Shown here piece by piece: positions 1 to 8,952 of a stretch of 39,756 nucleotides of DNA (the stretch's first letter is position 1; the number at the start of each line of letters is the position of its first letter). The stretch is from Candidatus Marinamargulisbacteria bacterium SCGC AG-343-D04 (GTDB lineage Bacteria > Margulisbacteria > Marinamargulisbacteria > GCA-2716485 > GCA-002719695). Both the position numbers and the translations under genes were made by a program. The notes under the pieces were generated by a model. It was not told the origin of the DNA. It worked only from the letters and a program-made list of their open reading frames with translations, and did not search any database. Location: assembly GCA_003265885.1 (NCBI GenBank), contig QFBQ01000010.1, forward strand, positions 1 to 39,756, read 5' to 3'.

Positions 1-100
1 TTTGTTGGAGGATCGATAACTAATAGAGTTGTTGATATTACACTATGATTAAATTGAAATAAGCTAGAGATTGAATATTTATTATTAAGGAGATAAAAAA

Positions 101-979
101 ATGTTATGTTGTAGAACACCTAATACAGTAAATCCAGTGGTAAGTATTAAGGATCGATTAATTAAAATAATAGACGAAACTAAAGTTAAAGTTAAAGTTA
201 AAGGAGAAATTACACCTAAAACATTAGCAAGAGAACTTAATGTACGTTCAGAAGACATGAAGGATGCATATCCACACTTTAAGAGAGTAAGTCATGATCA
301 ATTAAAAGACGATTTATTTATAAAGATACGGGATAATACAAGTAGTTCTTCTTCTGGCTCTTCTTGCTGTGATAGTGAGGTAGATAATTGTTGTGTTTGT
401 AATTGTAACAATAATACTTTAATAAGATCTTTTGAAGAAGAGGTTGATCTTGGGAATAAGTATTTTGATAAGTTTGATAAGGTAATCTTCAGTGATCAAA
501 CAGAAGTAAATATAAAGGCTCAAAGACATACAAAAGTTTTTTTTGAACATAAGATGGCGTTTATAAGACAACTAAATGATGAAGAGTTTCGTTTAGATAA
601 TGTATTACTTAATGTTTTTCATGATGACCCTCAAGAAGCTCAAACTCAAAAAGATAAACTGAACAGTCTTTTTTCTATTGAGGGCTTTGTTTCCGGTAGG
701 TTTGAAAAAATGAAACAGATTAGAGAATCTGTATCCTATGATTTTTCATCTTTAAATGCACCTGAAGATTTCTCTTCATATTTTAGAAAAGAAGTTAGTA
801 GTGATAGATTGACTCCTGCATCATCGGATGTACCTAGAGGAAGAGTGGTAAATCTACAACCTAGAGCATCTTCAATACAAGTAAGACCGACCTTGGGACG
901 GACAGAACAACATCCTATAAGTATTAGCTGTTTAAGTATGTTCAATTGTTGTAATTATGACGATACCAATCATGAGTAG
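101..979 (+). CDS. Unrecognised Cys-rich protein, possible TetR-like HTH near N-terminus
   Basis: I do not recognise this 292-residue protein. The start is supported by AAGGAG about eight bases upstream of the ATG. It begins MLCC, has a Ser run followed by a Cys cluster at residues 81-102 (SSSSSGSSCC, then CC, C, C), and ends near another CC pair (residues 283-284). Residues 37-75 (pattern TPKTLARELNV...AYPHF...DQL) loosely resemble the helix-turn-helix part of TetR-family regulators; this is an eye-level match only. There is no signal peptide or membrane helix. Residues 28-34 are a short Lys-Val repeat encoded by tandem AAAGTT units. It stands alone on the plus strand, convergent with the long minus-strand operon, and its stop codon lies inside an inverted repeat. 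The gene looks real; its function is unknown. Confidence 0.6.
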   Translation: MLCCRTPNTVNPVVSIKDRLIKIIDETKVKVKVKGEITPKTLARELNVRSEDMKDAYPHFKRVSHDQLKDDLFIKIRDNTSSSSSGSSCCDSEVDNCCVCNCNNNTLIRSFEEEVDLGNKYFDKFDKVIFSDQTEVNIKAQRHTKVFFEHKMAFIRQLNDEEFRLDNVLLNVFHDDPQEAQTQKDKLNSLFSIEGFVSGRFEKMKQIRESVSYDFSSLNAPEDFSSYFRKEVSSDRLTPASSDVPRGRVVNLQPRASSIQVRPTLGRTEQHPISISCLSMFNCCNYDDTNHE

Positions 980-1007
980 AAATTTTAAGAAAATATGAAT
1001 GGTATCG
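961..1007. terminator. Inverted repeat between convergent genes
   Basis: Arms at 961-973 (CGATACCAATCAT) and 995-1007 (ATGAATGGTATCG) pair at 12 of 13 positions around a 21-base AT-rich loop. The repeat spans the stop of the upstream plus-strand gene and abuts the stop of the DUF89 gene on the other strand. Neither side is followed by a clear T-tract, so it is a terminator-like hairpin of uncertain activity that may serve both directions. Confidence 0.4.
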
Positions 1008-2216
1008 CTAAGAAAAATATTTTGCATAAGGTTCAGAAATTCTGAATGCTTTTTTATGTACGGACCGTAATTCATGTTGAGTATATCGAGATTTTAAAAT
1101 AAAGCTATGAAAGATCGGCTTTTGATAACGAATAGATCTATTTTTAAGCCCTAACAAACACTTAGGATATGAGGTGAAATGACCTTGTCCCTTTGAAATA
1201 ATACAATCTGAGCGATGGTACCACGTTTTATAATCATCAGATAAAAAAGGTAAGTGCTTAATAACGTCATTGGATCCACTATTGATGATATGAAAGCTTT
1301 TGTTATGTAGATAATCTTGAAAATGTTGAAGTGCAGGGGATTTTAATAAGGTAGAAAAGTCTTGAAACGTAACATCGTTTAATACGGGAGATGATTTAAG
1401 ACTTAAGACAACCGTATGTCCCTTTCGAAGAAGATACTCGATAAGCAAGCAATCAAAAAATATTTCTCCATGATTGTCACATTCATATAAAAAGCATTTT
1501 TGTTCTCCACAACAATCATAATACAGTGCTTTATCCTCAAAATAATTACAGGAGTCTAGAATCTCCTTATAATCTGTATTCCCGTCCAAATAATTCCCGA
1601 CATCATTTAAAAAGACTTGGATTTGCTGTTGATGAATCTCATCACTTGAATCTATACAGTTTGCTTTAGTGACCAGATATATTAATAGGTCAAAAGGCAA
1701 AGAGTCATTGAGTAGACGTTCTCTTAATTCGGGATAGAGTTGGATACAATAGTTGTTTTGAATCTTCTTTTCTTCTTGATACAAATCTTTTGGGAGTTTA
1801 TGAAGAGAGAGCATGGTGTAGATGCAGTGGTTTAAAAAAGAGGATATGTCAGCCAAGGTCCAGAGTTTAATGAGGTGACTATGTTGAGAAAGTATAGTTT
1901 CTAATGAGTCTAAGATAGGAGTAAATGGAATAGAGTCTGGAAGTCTTTTTTTATAGTGATGTTTAAAAGGATTTAAAATTTTTTGACAAAATCTTTGTTG
2001 TATTTTGGGTATATAACTCATAGTGTAATAACACATTGCTTTTTCTATTAAAGAAGGAGAATATTCAAACAGTTTTAGGTATCCTGGAATAAAGCCATCT
2101 ATATGATCTTTCAGATACCAGTGATCTTTTATGGAAAAATGTGAATATTTGAGGTGTCGTTGTTGATGCTGCTGTAATATTTTAGAAAACACCTCATTCA
2201 TCTTAGAGTGTTTCAT
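1008..2216 (-). CDS. DUF89 / ARMT1-like damage-control phosphatase family protein
   Basis: This 402-residue protein carries the metal-binding signature of the DUF89 (ARMT1-like) fold. D247-N248-x-G250-E251 is followed by a hydrophobic strand, then a Lys (K274) and N280-D281 with D286. Near the C-terminus are D337 and the K342-G-Q-G motif. Family members are metal-dependent phosphatases proposed to remove damaged or surplus phosphorylated metabolites. The N-terminal 230 residues are helical and His/Gln-rich with no obvious motif, as usual for the family's N-terminal helical domain. It is the last gene of the glmS-aroK-aroB-aroQ run, nine bases after the aroQ stop, so probably co-transcribed. 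The usual KGQGN is KGQGH here. The family call is fairly firm; the substrate is unknown. Confidence 0.72.
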   Translation of the reverse strand: MKHSKMNEVFSKILQQHQQRHLKYSHFSIKDHWYLKDHIDGFIPGYLKLFEYSPSLIEKAMCYYTMSYIPKIQQRFCQKILNPFKHHYKKRLPDSIPFTPILDSLETILSQHSHLIKLWTLADISSFLNHCIYTMLSLHKLPKDLYQEEKKIQNNYCIQLYPELRERLLNDSLPFDLLIYLVTKANCIDSSDEIHQQQIQVFLNDVGNYLDGNTDYKEILDSCNYFEDKALYYDCCGEQKCFLYECDNHGEIFFDCLLIEYLLRKGHTVVLSLKSSPVLNDVTFQDFSTLLKSPALQHFQDYLHNKSFHIINSGSNDVIKHLPFLSDDYKTWYHRSDCIISKGQGHFTSYPKCLLGLKNRSIRYQKPIFHSFILKSRYTQHELRSVHKKAFRISEPYAKYFS

Positions 2217-2225
2217 ATGCAGTTA

Positions 2226-2669
2226 TTAGTGTGATGTCAAATGAAGCAGTAGCCCTTGAATAGCGGCAAGGTAGCTATTGATACCCAGACCAGACACTTG
2301 TCCTAAGCATACAGGAGCGCAATAGGAGTGATGACGAAATTCTTCCCGAGAATAGATGTTCGACAAATGAACTTCGATAGTCGGCGTATCCGTAGAAGCA
2401 ATAGCATCTCGTATAGCGACAGAAGTATGGGTGAATGCTGCTGGGTTAATAATGATTCCATCTACGGTTGATCCAATGTTATGAATGGTATCGACAATCT
2501 CTCCTTCATGATTGGATTGGAAAAACGTAAGCTCAAGGTTGTTTTTTGATGCAAAGGTGGAAATAGTCTCATTAATATCATCTAATGTATTATTTCCATA
2601 AACATCAGTTTCTCGTTTTCCAAGTGCATTTAAATTGGGTCCATGAATGACTAAAAAAGTAGTTGTCAT
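2226..2669 (-). CDS. aroQ: 3-dehydroquinate dehydratase, type II
   Basis: AroQ catalyses the third shikimate-pathway step, dehydration of 3-dehydroquinate to 3-dehydroshikimate, as a cytosolic dodecamer. The 147-residue length is typical of type II enzymes. The HGPNLN start motif (residues 9-14), the catalytic loop with R19 and Y24, N75, H81, catalytic H101 and R112 are all at the expected spacing. The start codon overlaps the aroB stop by four bases, indicating translational coupling with the preceding shikimate gene. Type II enzymes are unrelated to the type I AroD fold, so the assignment is unambiguous. Confidence 0.95.
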   Translation of the reverse strand: MTTTFLVIHGPNLNALGKRETDVYGNNTLDDINETISTFASKNNLELTFFQSNHEGEIVDTIHNIGSTVDGIIINPAAFTHTSVAIRDAIASTDTPTIEVHLSNIYSREEFRHHSYCAPVCLGQVSGLGINSYLAAIQGLLLHLTSH

Positions 2670-3805
2670 GCTTTCGCTCCTTTAAATAGTGACTGTATAA
2701 ATAATAGACTACCCTCAATTTCCTGTTGAGAAACAGTATCTGTAATCATAACATCTCCAACAGATTTGGGAAGTATAAAATGGATGACATTTCCTTTTAC
2801 TTTTTTATCTCGAGAGATAATGGGCAGAAGTTTTTCGTAGTCAATAGGCTCTAGTTTTAAAGAAAAGTAGCCAAATGCTTCTATTAACGAATAAATTCTC
2901 TGAGACTCTTCCTTAGAAATGAGAGATTTTTGCTCTGCTATATGAGTAGCGGCACACATACCAAAAATGACACATTCTCCATGTTTATAGGTATGATAGT
3001 CAAAAAGGGCTTCTATGCCATGTCCAATGGTATGTCCAAAATTTAGGATAGCTCTAAGATTGGATTCTTTTTCATCGTTTTTGACAACATCTACTTTGTT
3101 TTTACAAGAAGTATATACAATATCTTCCCAAAGAGACGGGTGTTTTGATGCAGAAAATTTTTTAATATCGTTACGATGTGTGAGTAGCATTTCAAATAGT
3201 TCAGGGTCTCGAATAACGCCATATTTGATAACTTCGGCAAAACCGGAGTAGAATTCACGAAGAGGTAAAGTTGAAAGAAATGAAACATCTAGGATGACAT
3301 GACTTGGTTGATAAAAGGATCCAATAAGGTTTTTTCCTGAAAAATGATTGATCCCAGTTTTACCTCCAATAGCTGCATCAACTTGTGCAAGCAAAGTAGT
3401 TGGAATATTAATTAATTCAAGACCTCTTAAACAAATACTTGCAACAAAACCGGCACAATCTGTAATAACCCCACCTCCTATTGCGACAACTAGATCATGT
3501 CGTTCAACGCCAATTTCAAACATTTTATTCAAAATGAATTGTAAAACTTGAAATGATTTTGCAGATTCTCCATCTGGTATTTTTATAAGATGACAATCGT
3601 CGTTAATTTCTTTTTTAATGGTATCTTCAATATGTTTTCCATGCTTTTCATAAACGAAGTCTTGAGTGATGATAAAGAGACGACGTTTAGAGGGAATAAC
3701 TGACTTTAAAAAATCGATATCGGTAATAAATGAGTTCCCAACATGAATATCAACAGCATTGGCGTTAGGGAGAGGTAATGTGAGGTGTTTGATCTGATTA
3801 GTCAT
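2666..3805 (-). CDS. aroB: 3-dehydroquinate synthase
   Basis: AroB converts DAHP to 3-dehydroquinate using NAD+ and a divalent metal. The 379 residues show the DGE loop, the GGGV-x-TD-x-GF nucleotide-binding motif, the PTTLLAQVDA-x-IGGKTGIN substrate segment, FAEVIKYG with the metal-ligand Glu, and the two metal-ligand His in HTIGHGIE and KHGE. Overlaps of eight bases with aroK upstream and four bases with aroQ downstream place it in one mRNA with both. No key residue is missing. Confidence 0.96.
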   Translation of the reverse strand: MTNQIKHLTLPLPNANAVDIHVGNSFITDIDFLKSVIPSKRRLFIITQDFVYEKHGKHIEDTIKKEINDDCHLIKIPDGESAKSFQVLQFILNKMFEIGVERHDLVVAIGGGVITDCAGFVASICLRGLELINIPTTLLAQVDAAIGGKTGINHFSGKNLIGSFYQPSHVILDVSFLSTLPLREFYSGFAEVIKYGVIRDPELFEMLLTHRNDIKKFSASKHPSLWEDIVYTSCKNKVDVVKNDEKESNLRAILNFGHTIGHGIEALFDYHTYKHGECVIFGMCAATHIAEQKSLISKEESQRIYSLIEAFGYFSLKLEPIDYEKLLPIISRDKKVKGNVIHFILPKSVGDVMITDTVSQQEIEGSLLFIQSLFKGAKA

Positions 3806-4325
3806 AATGATTAAGCTTTTCTATTATCATATCAGAAATATCATGAATTGTACGAGTGTCTGTCTCAATAGTAAGAGACGCTGTCTCTTCATAGAGTGCT
3901 CTACGTTCGTCCAAAAGGGATTGAATAACCTTCTCTCGATTCGAAACGCGTAGTAAGGGACGAGATTCGTCATCCTGTAAGCGAGATAAAACAGTATTAA
4001 GCGAAACATCTAGAAAGACAACCAACCCGAGAGACTTAAGAATCTCTCTGTTTTTTGAGTTTAATACAATGCCTCCCCCCGTTGAAATGACACTGTTTTT
4101 TATATCTTTCAATTGAAAACAAATAGAAGATTCGATAGATCTAAAGTGAGATTCAGAGACCTTGAATAATTCAGAAATAGTGCTTTTTTGAGTCTCTTCA
4201 ATAATAACATCGGTATCGATCCAGGGTATAGATAGTGTTGAAGATAACGTTTGAGCGAGGGTTGTTTTTCCAGAACCCATAAACCCTATAAGAATAATAT
4301 TGGAAAACTTATTCGACAGTAACAC
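3798..4325 (-). CDS. aroK: Shikimate kinase
   Basis: This enzyme phosphorylates shikimate at the 3-hydroxyl using ATP. The 175-residue protein has the P-loop GFMGSGKT (14-21), the shikimate-binding D37-T-D39, R62, the GGG stretch at 83-85 and the lid Arg in SRPLL (R122). The best start is a GTG at 4325 that lies inside the last codons of glmS (17-base overlap). No upstream ATG fits without a larger overlap and no strong ribosome-binding site is visible, so translation may be coupled to glmS termination. The order aroK-aroB-aroQ means three shikimate-pathway genes are consecutive. Confidence 0.94.
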   Translation of the reverse strand: MLLSNKFSNIILIGFMGSGKTTLAQTLSSTLSIPWIDTDVIIEETQKSTISELFKVSESHFRSIESSICFQLKDIKNSVISTGGGIVLNSKNREILKSLGLVVFLDVSLNTVLSRLQDDESRPLLRVSNREKVIQSLLDERRALYEETASLTIETDTRTIHDISDMIIEKLNHYD

Positions 4326-6129
4326 TTTTGGCTAAATTTCTTGGTTGATCCACATCACAATCAAGATTTAGAGCGACATAGTATGAAAATAATTGTAAGG
4401 GGATACTCACAAGTAGAGGAGTAAGGTCCTCGGTTGTCTTGGGGATATAAATGATATCATCAGCATATTGTTTAATCTCTTTATTCCCTTCAGTGGCAAT
4501 AATAATTGTTTTTCCTTTACGAGATTTAACTTCTTGAATATTGCTGAGCATTTTGTCATAAGTAGAGGTGTCAGGAGCGATGCATACCACTGGTAATTTT
4601 GAATCAATTAAGGCAATGGGCCCATGTTTTAATTCTCCAGCGGCATAGCCTGTAGCGTGAATATATGAGATTTCTTTTAATTTTAAAGCGCCTTCTAAAG
4701 AACTAGGGTAATTCATGCCTCTGCCAATAAATAATATTTGATTACTTAGATAATATTTATCAGCTAATTTTTTAAATTTTTCTGCTTGGTTTAAGATGTT
4801 TTCGATATATTCAGGAATTTTTTTAAGTTCATTTAAATGCTTATCGGCTTCTTCTGGTGTCATGACATTTTTTACTCGTGCCAGAAAAATACTGAAGAGA
4901 TAAATAGATGTTAGTTGAGCCGTAAAATTTTTGGTTGAAGCAACACCAATTTCTTGACCTGAGTGGCTATACACGACGCCGTCAGATTCTCTATCAATGG
5001 TACTATTTTTAACATTAACAAATGAAAGAACAGGAAAGAAATGACTTTTTGCTTCATGAATTCCTGCTAAAGTATCTGCGGTTTCTCCTGATTGAGAAAT
5101 AGCTAAAACCACATCGTTTCCATGAGAAATCATGCGTCGATATCTAAACTCGGATGAAATATCAACTTCGGCAACAACATTGGCATATTGTTCGATGAGA
5201 TATTTTCCAATGAGTCCTGCATGCCAAGATGTTCCACAAGCTTGAATAATAAAGCGAGAAATATTGCTTAAATCAAGGCCATTTAAGTGTGTGAAGTTAA
5301 TTTTGTTATCATTTGAGACATATTTCGAAATAATTTTTCTAACGACATGAGGTTGCTCGTGAATTTCCTTAAGCATATAGTGGTCGTAAGGCTGTTTTTC
5401 GCTATCTTCAGGATTCCAATTAATTGAAGATATTTTCGGTGTAACTTTTTTTCCTTTTTCAGAGAAAACAGTAAGAGATGTCTGAGAAAGAGATCCGTAA
5501 TGCCCATCTTCAAGATAGATAACTTCTTTTGTATGATTTAAAATTGCATTTATGTCAGAAGAAATAAAATTTTCATTTTTTCCTAAACCAACAATGAGAG
5601 GGCTTCCTTTTCGTACAAAAAGAATCTGATCTGGTAGATATTCAGAAATCAACGATAAGGCAAAAGAACCTTTTAGTCTTTGGATAGTTTTCTGAAAAGC
5701 CTCTTCAACAGAGTCTGTATAATATTTAGAAATTAAATGTGAAATAACTTCAGTATCGGTTTGAGAACGAAAGAGAACTCCGTCGTTGATCAATTCATTT
5801 TTTAATTCGAGATAATTTTCGATAATACCATTATGAACAATACAAAACTTTTTGCTGCTATCCAGATGAGGGTGTGAGTTGATGTCGTTGGGAACCCCAT
5901 GCGTTGCCCAACGTGTATGTCCAATACCAATGTTGGAATGAATAGTCATGCCACTGAGTATTCTGGAGAGTTCTTGGATTTTTCCAGCTTTCTTCCAAAT
6001 ACTGAGTTCGTTTGATGAAATTACGGCGATACCAGATGAGTCATACCCTCGGTAGCTGAGACGCTCTAGGCCTACTAATAGAACAGAGCTTATATCTCTA
6101 TCACCAATATATCCAATGATACCGCACAT
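4309..6129 (-). CDS. glmS: Glutamine-fructose-6-phosphate aminotransferase (isomerizing)
   Basis: GlmS makes glucosamine-6-phosphate from fructose-6-phosphate and glutamine, the entry step for peptidoglycan and LPS amino sugars. The 606-residue length is standard. After Met removal the N-terminal Cys of MCGIIGYIG is the glutaminase nucleophile, which fixes the start; GHTRWATHG follows. Two SIS domains fill the C-terminal half, with the CGTSWHA and SQSGETADT sugar-phosphate loops and the conserved tail ending KSVTVE. It lies 97 bases downstream of recN on the same strand. No glmS-ribozyme-like leader is evident in that gap. Confidence 0.97.
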   Translation of the reverse strand: MCGIIGYIGDRDISSVLLVGLERLSYRGYDSSGIAVISSNELSIWKKAGKIQELSRILSGMTIHSNIGIGHTRWATHGVPNDINSHPHLDSSKKFCIVHNGIIENYLELKNELINDGVLFRSQTDTEVISHLISKYYTDSVEEAFQKTIQRLKGSFALSLISEYLPDQILFVRKGSPLIVGLGKNENFISSDINAILNHTKEVIYLEDGHYGSLSQTSLTVFSEKGKKVTPKISSINWNPEDSEKQPYDHYMLKEIHEQPHVVRKIISKYVSNDNKINFTHLNGLDLSNISRFIIQACGTSWHAGLIGKYLIEQYANVVAEVDISSEFRYRRMISHGNDVVLAISQSGETADTLAGIHEAKSHFFPVLSFVNVKNSTIDRESDGVVYSHSGQEIGVASTKNFTAQLTSIYLFSIFLARVKNVMTPEEADKHLNELKKIPEYIENILNQAEKFKKLADKYYLSNQILFIGRGMNYPSSLEGALKLKEISYIHATGYAAGELKHGPIALIDSKLPVVCIAPDTSTYDKMLSNIQEVKSRKGKTIIIATEGNKEIKQYADDIIYIPKTTEDLTPLLVSIPLQLFSYYVALNLDCDVDQPRNLAKSVTVE

Positions 6130-6138
6130 AACTTTAGA

Positions 6139-6147
6139 ATTATAACA
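6139..6147 (-). promoter_or_regulatory. Possible extended -10 promoter element for glmS
   Basis: On the minus strand TGTTATAAT matches an extended -10 (TGnTATAAT) about ten bases upstream of the glmS ATG. It would give a nearly leaderless transcript. A TTGACA lies only seven bases farther upstream, too close to act as its -35. The element may give glmS and the shikimate genes expression independent of recN. Confidence 0.3.
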
Positions 6148-6226
6148 TGGTTGTCAATAAGATCGTTTAAGAATTTTTTTAAGTTAAAAACAAACTAATA
6201 CGTGCCTATGAGCTCCGAAAGAGAAC

Positions 6227-7837
6227 TCAATTCAGAATAGATTCCACAACTTTCGACCCTCCAATCATTCGAGACATTTCTTCTTGTCTTGAGTTTGAGT
6301 CTAAAATGGAAGGAGAGGAAAATGTTTCATTTTCTTTAATAGTTTTTTCTATACGAATATGTGTGTTAGAAAACTGAGCAATTTGAGCTAAGTGAGTAAT
6401 GACAAACAACTGTTGTTTTTTGGAAAGCTTATGGATAAGAGATCCAATAGCATTAGCTGTTAATCCGCCTACTCCTGTGTCGATTTCGTCAAAGAGAAGT
6501 AATTTATGAGAGTTAAAGCTTCCAAAAATAGTATAAAATGCTAACAAAATTCGAGATAATTCTCCTCCAGAAGAGACCTTTGCAATGGGTTTTTCAGTTT
6601 CACCGGCATTCACACTAATTAAAAAATTAATAGAGTCCATTCCAGATGTGAGAAGTTCTTTGCTTTCCTCAAACTTGACCTTAAATTGAACAAAATCGAA
6701 TCCTAATTGATGCAAAATAGCCATTAACTCTTTCGACAGAGTCATCGCATGTTCCTGACGTTTTTTTGAAATAGATTGTGCAAGAACTGTACATTTTTGT
6801 TGAGACTTGGATAGATCTTCGAGAAGGTCATTTTTTTTATCTTCGGCGGAATCCAATTGATATAATTGCGTTTTTAACGATTCCAACTTCTCAAGTAATT
6901 CATGGATAGAGTGTACCTTGTATTTATGAGAGTATCGAAAAATAAGGTCGAGGCGAGATTCAATATCGTTCATATTTTGATCAGAGATAGTTGAGTAGTT
7001 ATTCCATTCTTTGGATGCCGTAAAGGAAAGATCTTCAAGTTGAGAGGATAATGATTCAACAGAATCTAATGTAGGCAGAGTGTTTGTAGGAGTGAGTTGA
7101 ATTAACGAGTCTTTAGCTTGTTGTAGATGTTGTAAAGAAGACGATAGTGCAGAGTGAAATTGTTGTAGATGCTGTTTTTGTTTGGTGGCTTTAGCATTAT
7201 CTTTTTTTTGTTGGGTTAAAGTATCTTCTTCATGAGAATCAAAGTTGTGTTGGGAAATATCTTTTATTTGAAATGAAAGAAATTCTTGTAGTTGAGGGTC
7301 TATATTTAATTCAGATATAGATTTTAGTTCATTTGAAATCTGTGTATAGTGATTAAACTCATTAATATATTGATTTTTTAAGTCATGAAGATCAGGGATG
7401 TAGTGATCTAGAAGGTCGAGTTGATGAGAAGGTTTCATTAACGAAAGTTGTTCATGTTGCCCGATACAGATAGCTAAAAGGGCTCCTATTTTTTTTAACA
7501 TTTTTAATGGAGATGCTTTTGCGTTAATTGTAATGAGTCCAGGTTTGTTGCGATGAACTTTTCTGTAAAGGTGCAAGTAGTTTTCTTCATCTACATAATT
7601 TTTTAAGATGGGATCAGTAGTATCTTTTAAATAAAAAGACGCTTGTAATTCACAAAAGTCTGCATCTTCTCTAATCATTGAAGCGTTCATCGAGCACCCC
7701 AATAACCCATAGATTGCCTGGAAGACGAGAGATTTTCCAGCCCCACTTTCTCCGGTAAACACTGTGAACCCAGAGTCAAATGAGCATTCAAAAGACTTAA
7801 TAGTTGCAAAGTTTGAAATAGTTAATCTATATAACAT
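6227..7837 (-). CDS. recN: DNA repair protein RecN
   Basis: RecN is an SMC-like ATPase that acts at double-strand breaks in recombinational repair. The 536-residue protein has an N-terminal Walker A (GESGAGKS, 29-36), a long central coiled-coil rich in Gln, Lys, Leu and Glu (about 150-370), the ABC signature SSGGELSR (422 onward) and Walker B FDEIDTGVGG (449-458). A THLAQIAQ segment typical of RecN follows. The C-terminal MIGG motif is also family-typical. It is preceded by the methyltransferase gene at a 29-base gap and followed by glmS. Confidence 0.95.
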   Translation of the reverse strand: MLYRLTISNFATIKSFECSFDSGFTVFTGESGAGKSLVFQAIYGLLGCSMNASMIREDADFCELQASFYLKDTTDPILKNYVDEENYLHLYRKVHRNKPGLITINAKASPLKMLKKIGALLAICIGQHEQLSLMKPSHQLDLLDHYIPDLHDLKNQYINEFNHYTQISNELKSISELNIDPQLQEFLSFQIKDISQHNFDSHEEDTLTQQKKDNAKATKQKQHLQQFHSALSSSLQHLQQAKDSLIQLTPTNTLPTLDSVESLSSQLEDLSFTASKEWNNYSTISDQNMNDIESRLDLIFRYSHKYKVHSIHELLEKLESLKTQLYQLDSAEDKKNDLLEDLSKSQQKCTVLAQSISKKRQEHAMTLSKELMAILHQLGFDFVQFKVKFEESKELLTSGMDSINFLISVNAGETEKPIAKVSSGGELSRILLAFYTIFGSFNSHKLLLFDEIDTGVGGLTANAIGSLIHKLSKKQQLFVITHLAQIAQFSNTHIRIEKTIKENETFSSPSILDSNSRQEEMSRMIGGSKVVESILN

Positions 7838-7866
7838 GGTTCTAATAGTATCAATGAAAAAGAGGA

Positions 7867-8520
7867 TTAAACATACTTTTTATGATAAATATAAATCCAA
7901 GAGAAGCCCCAAGAGCAGGGGAGTTTATATGATACAACAGAGAAATGATCAAGCGAAGGAAGAGGAGCTCCTAGACTGACGAAGGTGCTGACATGATCAT
8001 GATAATGGTGGATGAGTGTTCTTAACGCGTGTTCAGTATGATCTAATGCCGATACAAAGGCGATATCACACGTTGAAGATGGGGTATATGAAAAAAAATC
8101 TTGATTAAGCCACGTTATACGAGAGTGTTGAAAGAGTAGTCGAGATAACATATTTGAAAGACGATAAAAATAAGAAAAAGATTCGATACCGATACAACGG
8201 CATTTATAGCAAAGAGAATAATACAGAAGGATTTTTCCTTTCCCAGATCCAAGATCTAATAGAGTTGAATCTTTAGAAATATCTAAGAGGGGGCTTATTT
8301 TATTCATTGAAAAGAAGGGAAGTGTCCCGTAAGTCGGGAGAGAGATTTTTTTAGAGCGAAGAGGGTTAAAAATAAAAAAAGATAAAAGTTCTTCACAAAA
8401 ATAGGCAAGTTCAAGAAAAAGAAGAGTAGGATGAAAGAGATATGAGCGAATATTTAAAATAGTTAAAAATATACGGTATAGACTATGCCAGAAAGTATAA
8501 AAAAGAGAGGAGAGTGTCAT
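7867..8520 (-). CDS. Class I SAM-dependent methyltransferase-like protein with hydrophobic N-terminus
   Basis: The 217-residue protein contains a Rossmann motif I, DLGSGKGK (89-96), and a downstream acidic residue (GIES, E113) as expected for S-adenosylmethionine binding. A later segment with CDIAFVSA could be motif IV. Residues 5-50 are strongly hydrophobic and could be one or two membrane helices, so the enzyme may be membrane-associated. The substrate cannot be inferred. It sits between a small unknown gene (eight-base gap) and recN on the same strand, suggesting co-transcription. Confidence 0.65.
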   Translation of the reverse strand: MTLSSLFYTFWHSLYRIFLTILNIRSYLFHPTLLFLELAYFCEELLSFFIFNPLRSKKISLPTYGTLPFFSMNKISPLLDISKDSTLLDLGSGKGKILLYYSLCYKCRCIGIESFSYFYRLSNMLSRLLFQHSRITWLNQDFFSYTPSSTCDIAFVSALDHTEHALRTLIHHYHDHVSTFVSLGAPLPSLDHFSVVSYKLPCSWGFSWIYIYHKKYV

Positions 8521-8528
8521 GAAAACTG

Positions 8529-8924
8529 TTAAATGACTTCTTCGAATATATTACTTTTATTGTTTTGTAAGTCTTTAATAATGTGAGAGAGACGTTGTTT
8601 AAATGCTTTTTTATAAAAGTTGCTCATTTTTTTTGAGTTCAAATATATATCTTGTGACAAAAAGTCATAGATAATAGAGTTTTCGATATGTTCTGAAAGT
8701 TCGACAAGCTCTGCTTTTTCTCGGTTAATACGAAGGACATAAAGGACTTTAACAGACTTTCTAAACTCAAAGTTAGAAATAAAAATACTGGCAATATCAA
8801 GAGGAAGAGTTTCTTTGACATGAGATATAAAAGAAAATCCAAGCTGATCGGGTGGAAGTGTATCGATATCCTGAATGAAGGCCTGTGTTTTGTTTAAATG
8901 ATCGAAAGAAAGATTGTCAATCAT
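8529..8924 (-). CDS. Unrecognised 131-residue protein
   Basis: I do not recognise this protein. It is charged, mostly helical by composition, with no signal peptide, membrane helix or Cys. The middle section (residues 45-70, IASIFISN...VLYVLRIN) alternates like beta strands, and the C-terminal 40 residues are Lys/Asn-rich. It is the first gene of the long minus-strand run ending with DUF89, and its stop lies eight bases before the methyltransferase start. Tight packing supports it being real. Confidence 0.5.
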   Translation of the reverse strand: MIDNLSFDHLNKTQAFIQDIDTLPPDQLGFSFISHVKETLPLDIASIFISNFEFRKSVKVLYVLRINREKAELVELSEHIENSIIYDFLSQDIYLNSKKMSNFYKKAFKQRLSHIIKDLQNNKSNIFEEVI

Positions 8925-8952
8925 GTATAGAGTTTAGCATATTCTGGAATGA

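Noticed and set aside
3015..3551. Plus-strand frames inside aroB
   Set aside because: They are antisense shadows of a gene with all family motifs, lack ribosome-binding sites and have no recognisable product.
6139..6157. TTGACA plus TATAAT as a full promoter before glmS
   Set aside because: The spacing is seven bases, far below the 16-19 needed, so only the extended -10 is kept.
6130..6226. glmS ribozyme or riboswitch
   Set aside because: The gap is only 97 bases and no conserved glmS-ribozyme core could be recognised; a promoter-like element lies near the ATG instead.
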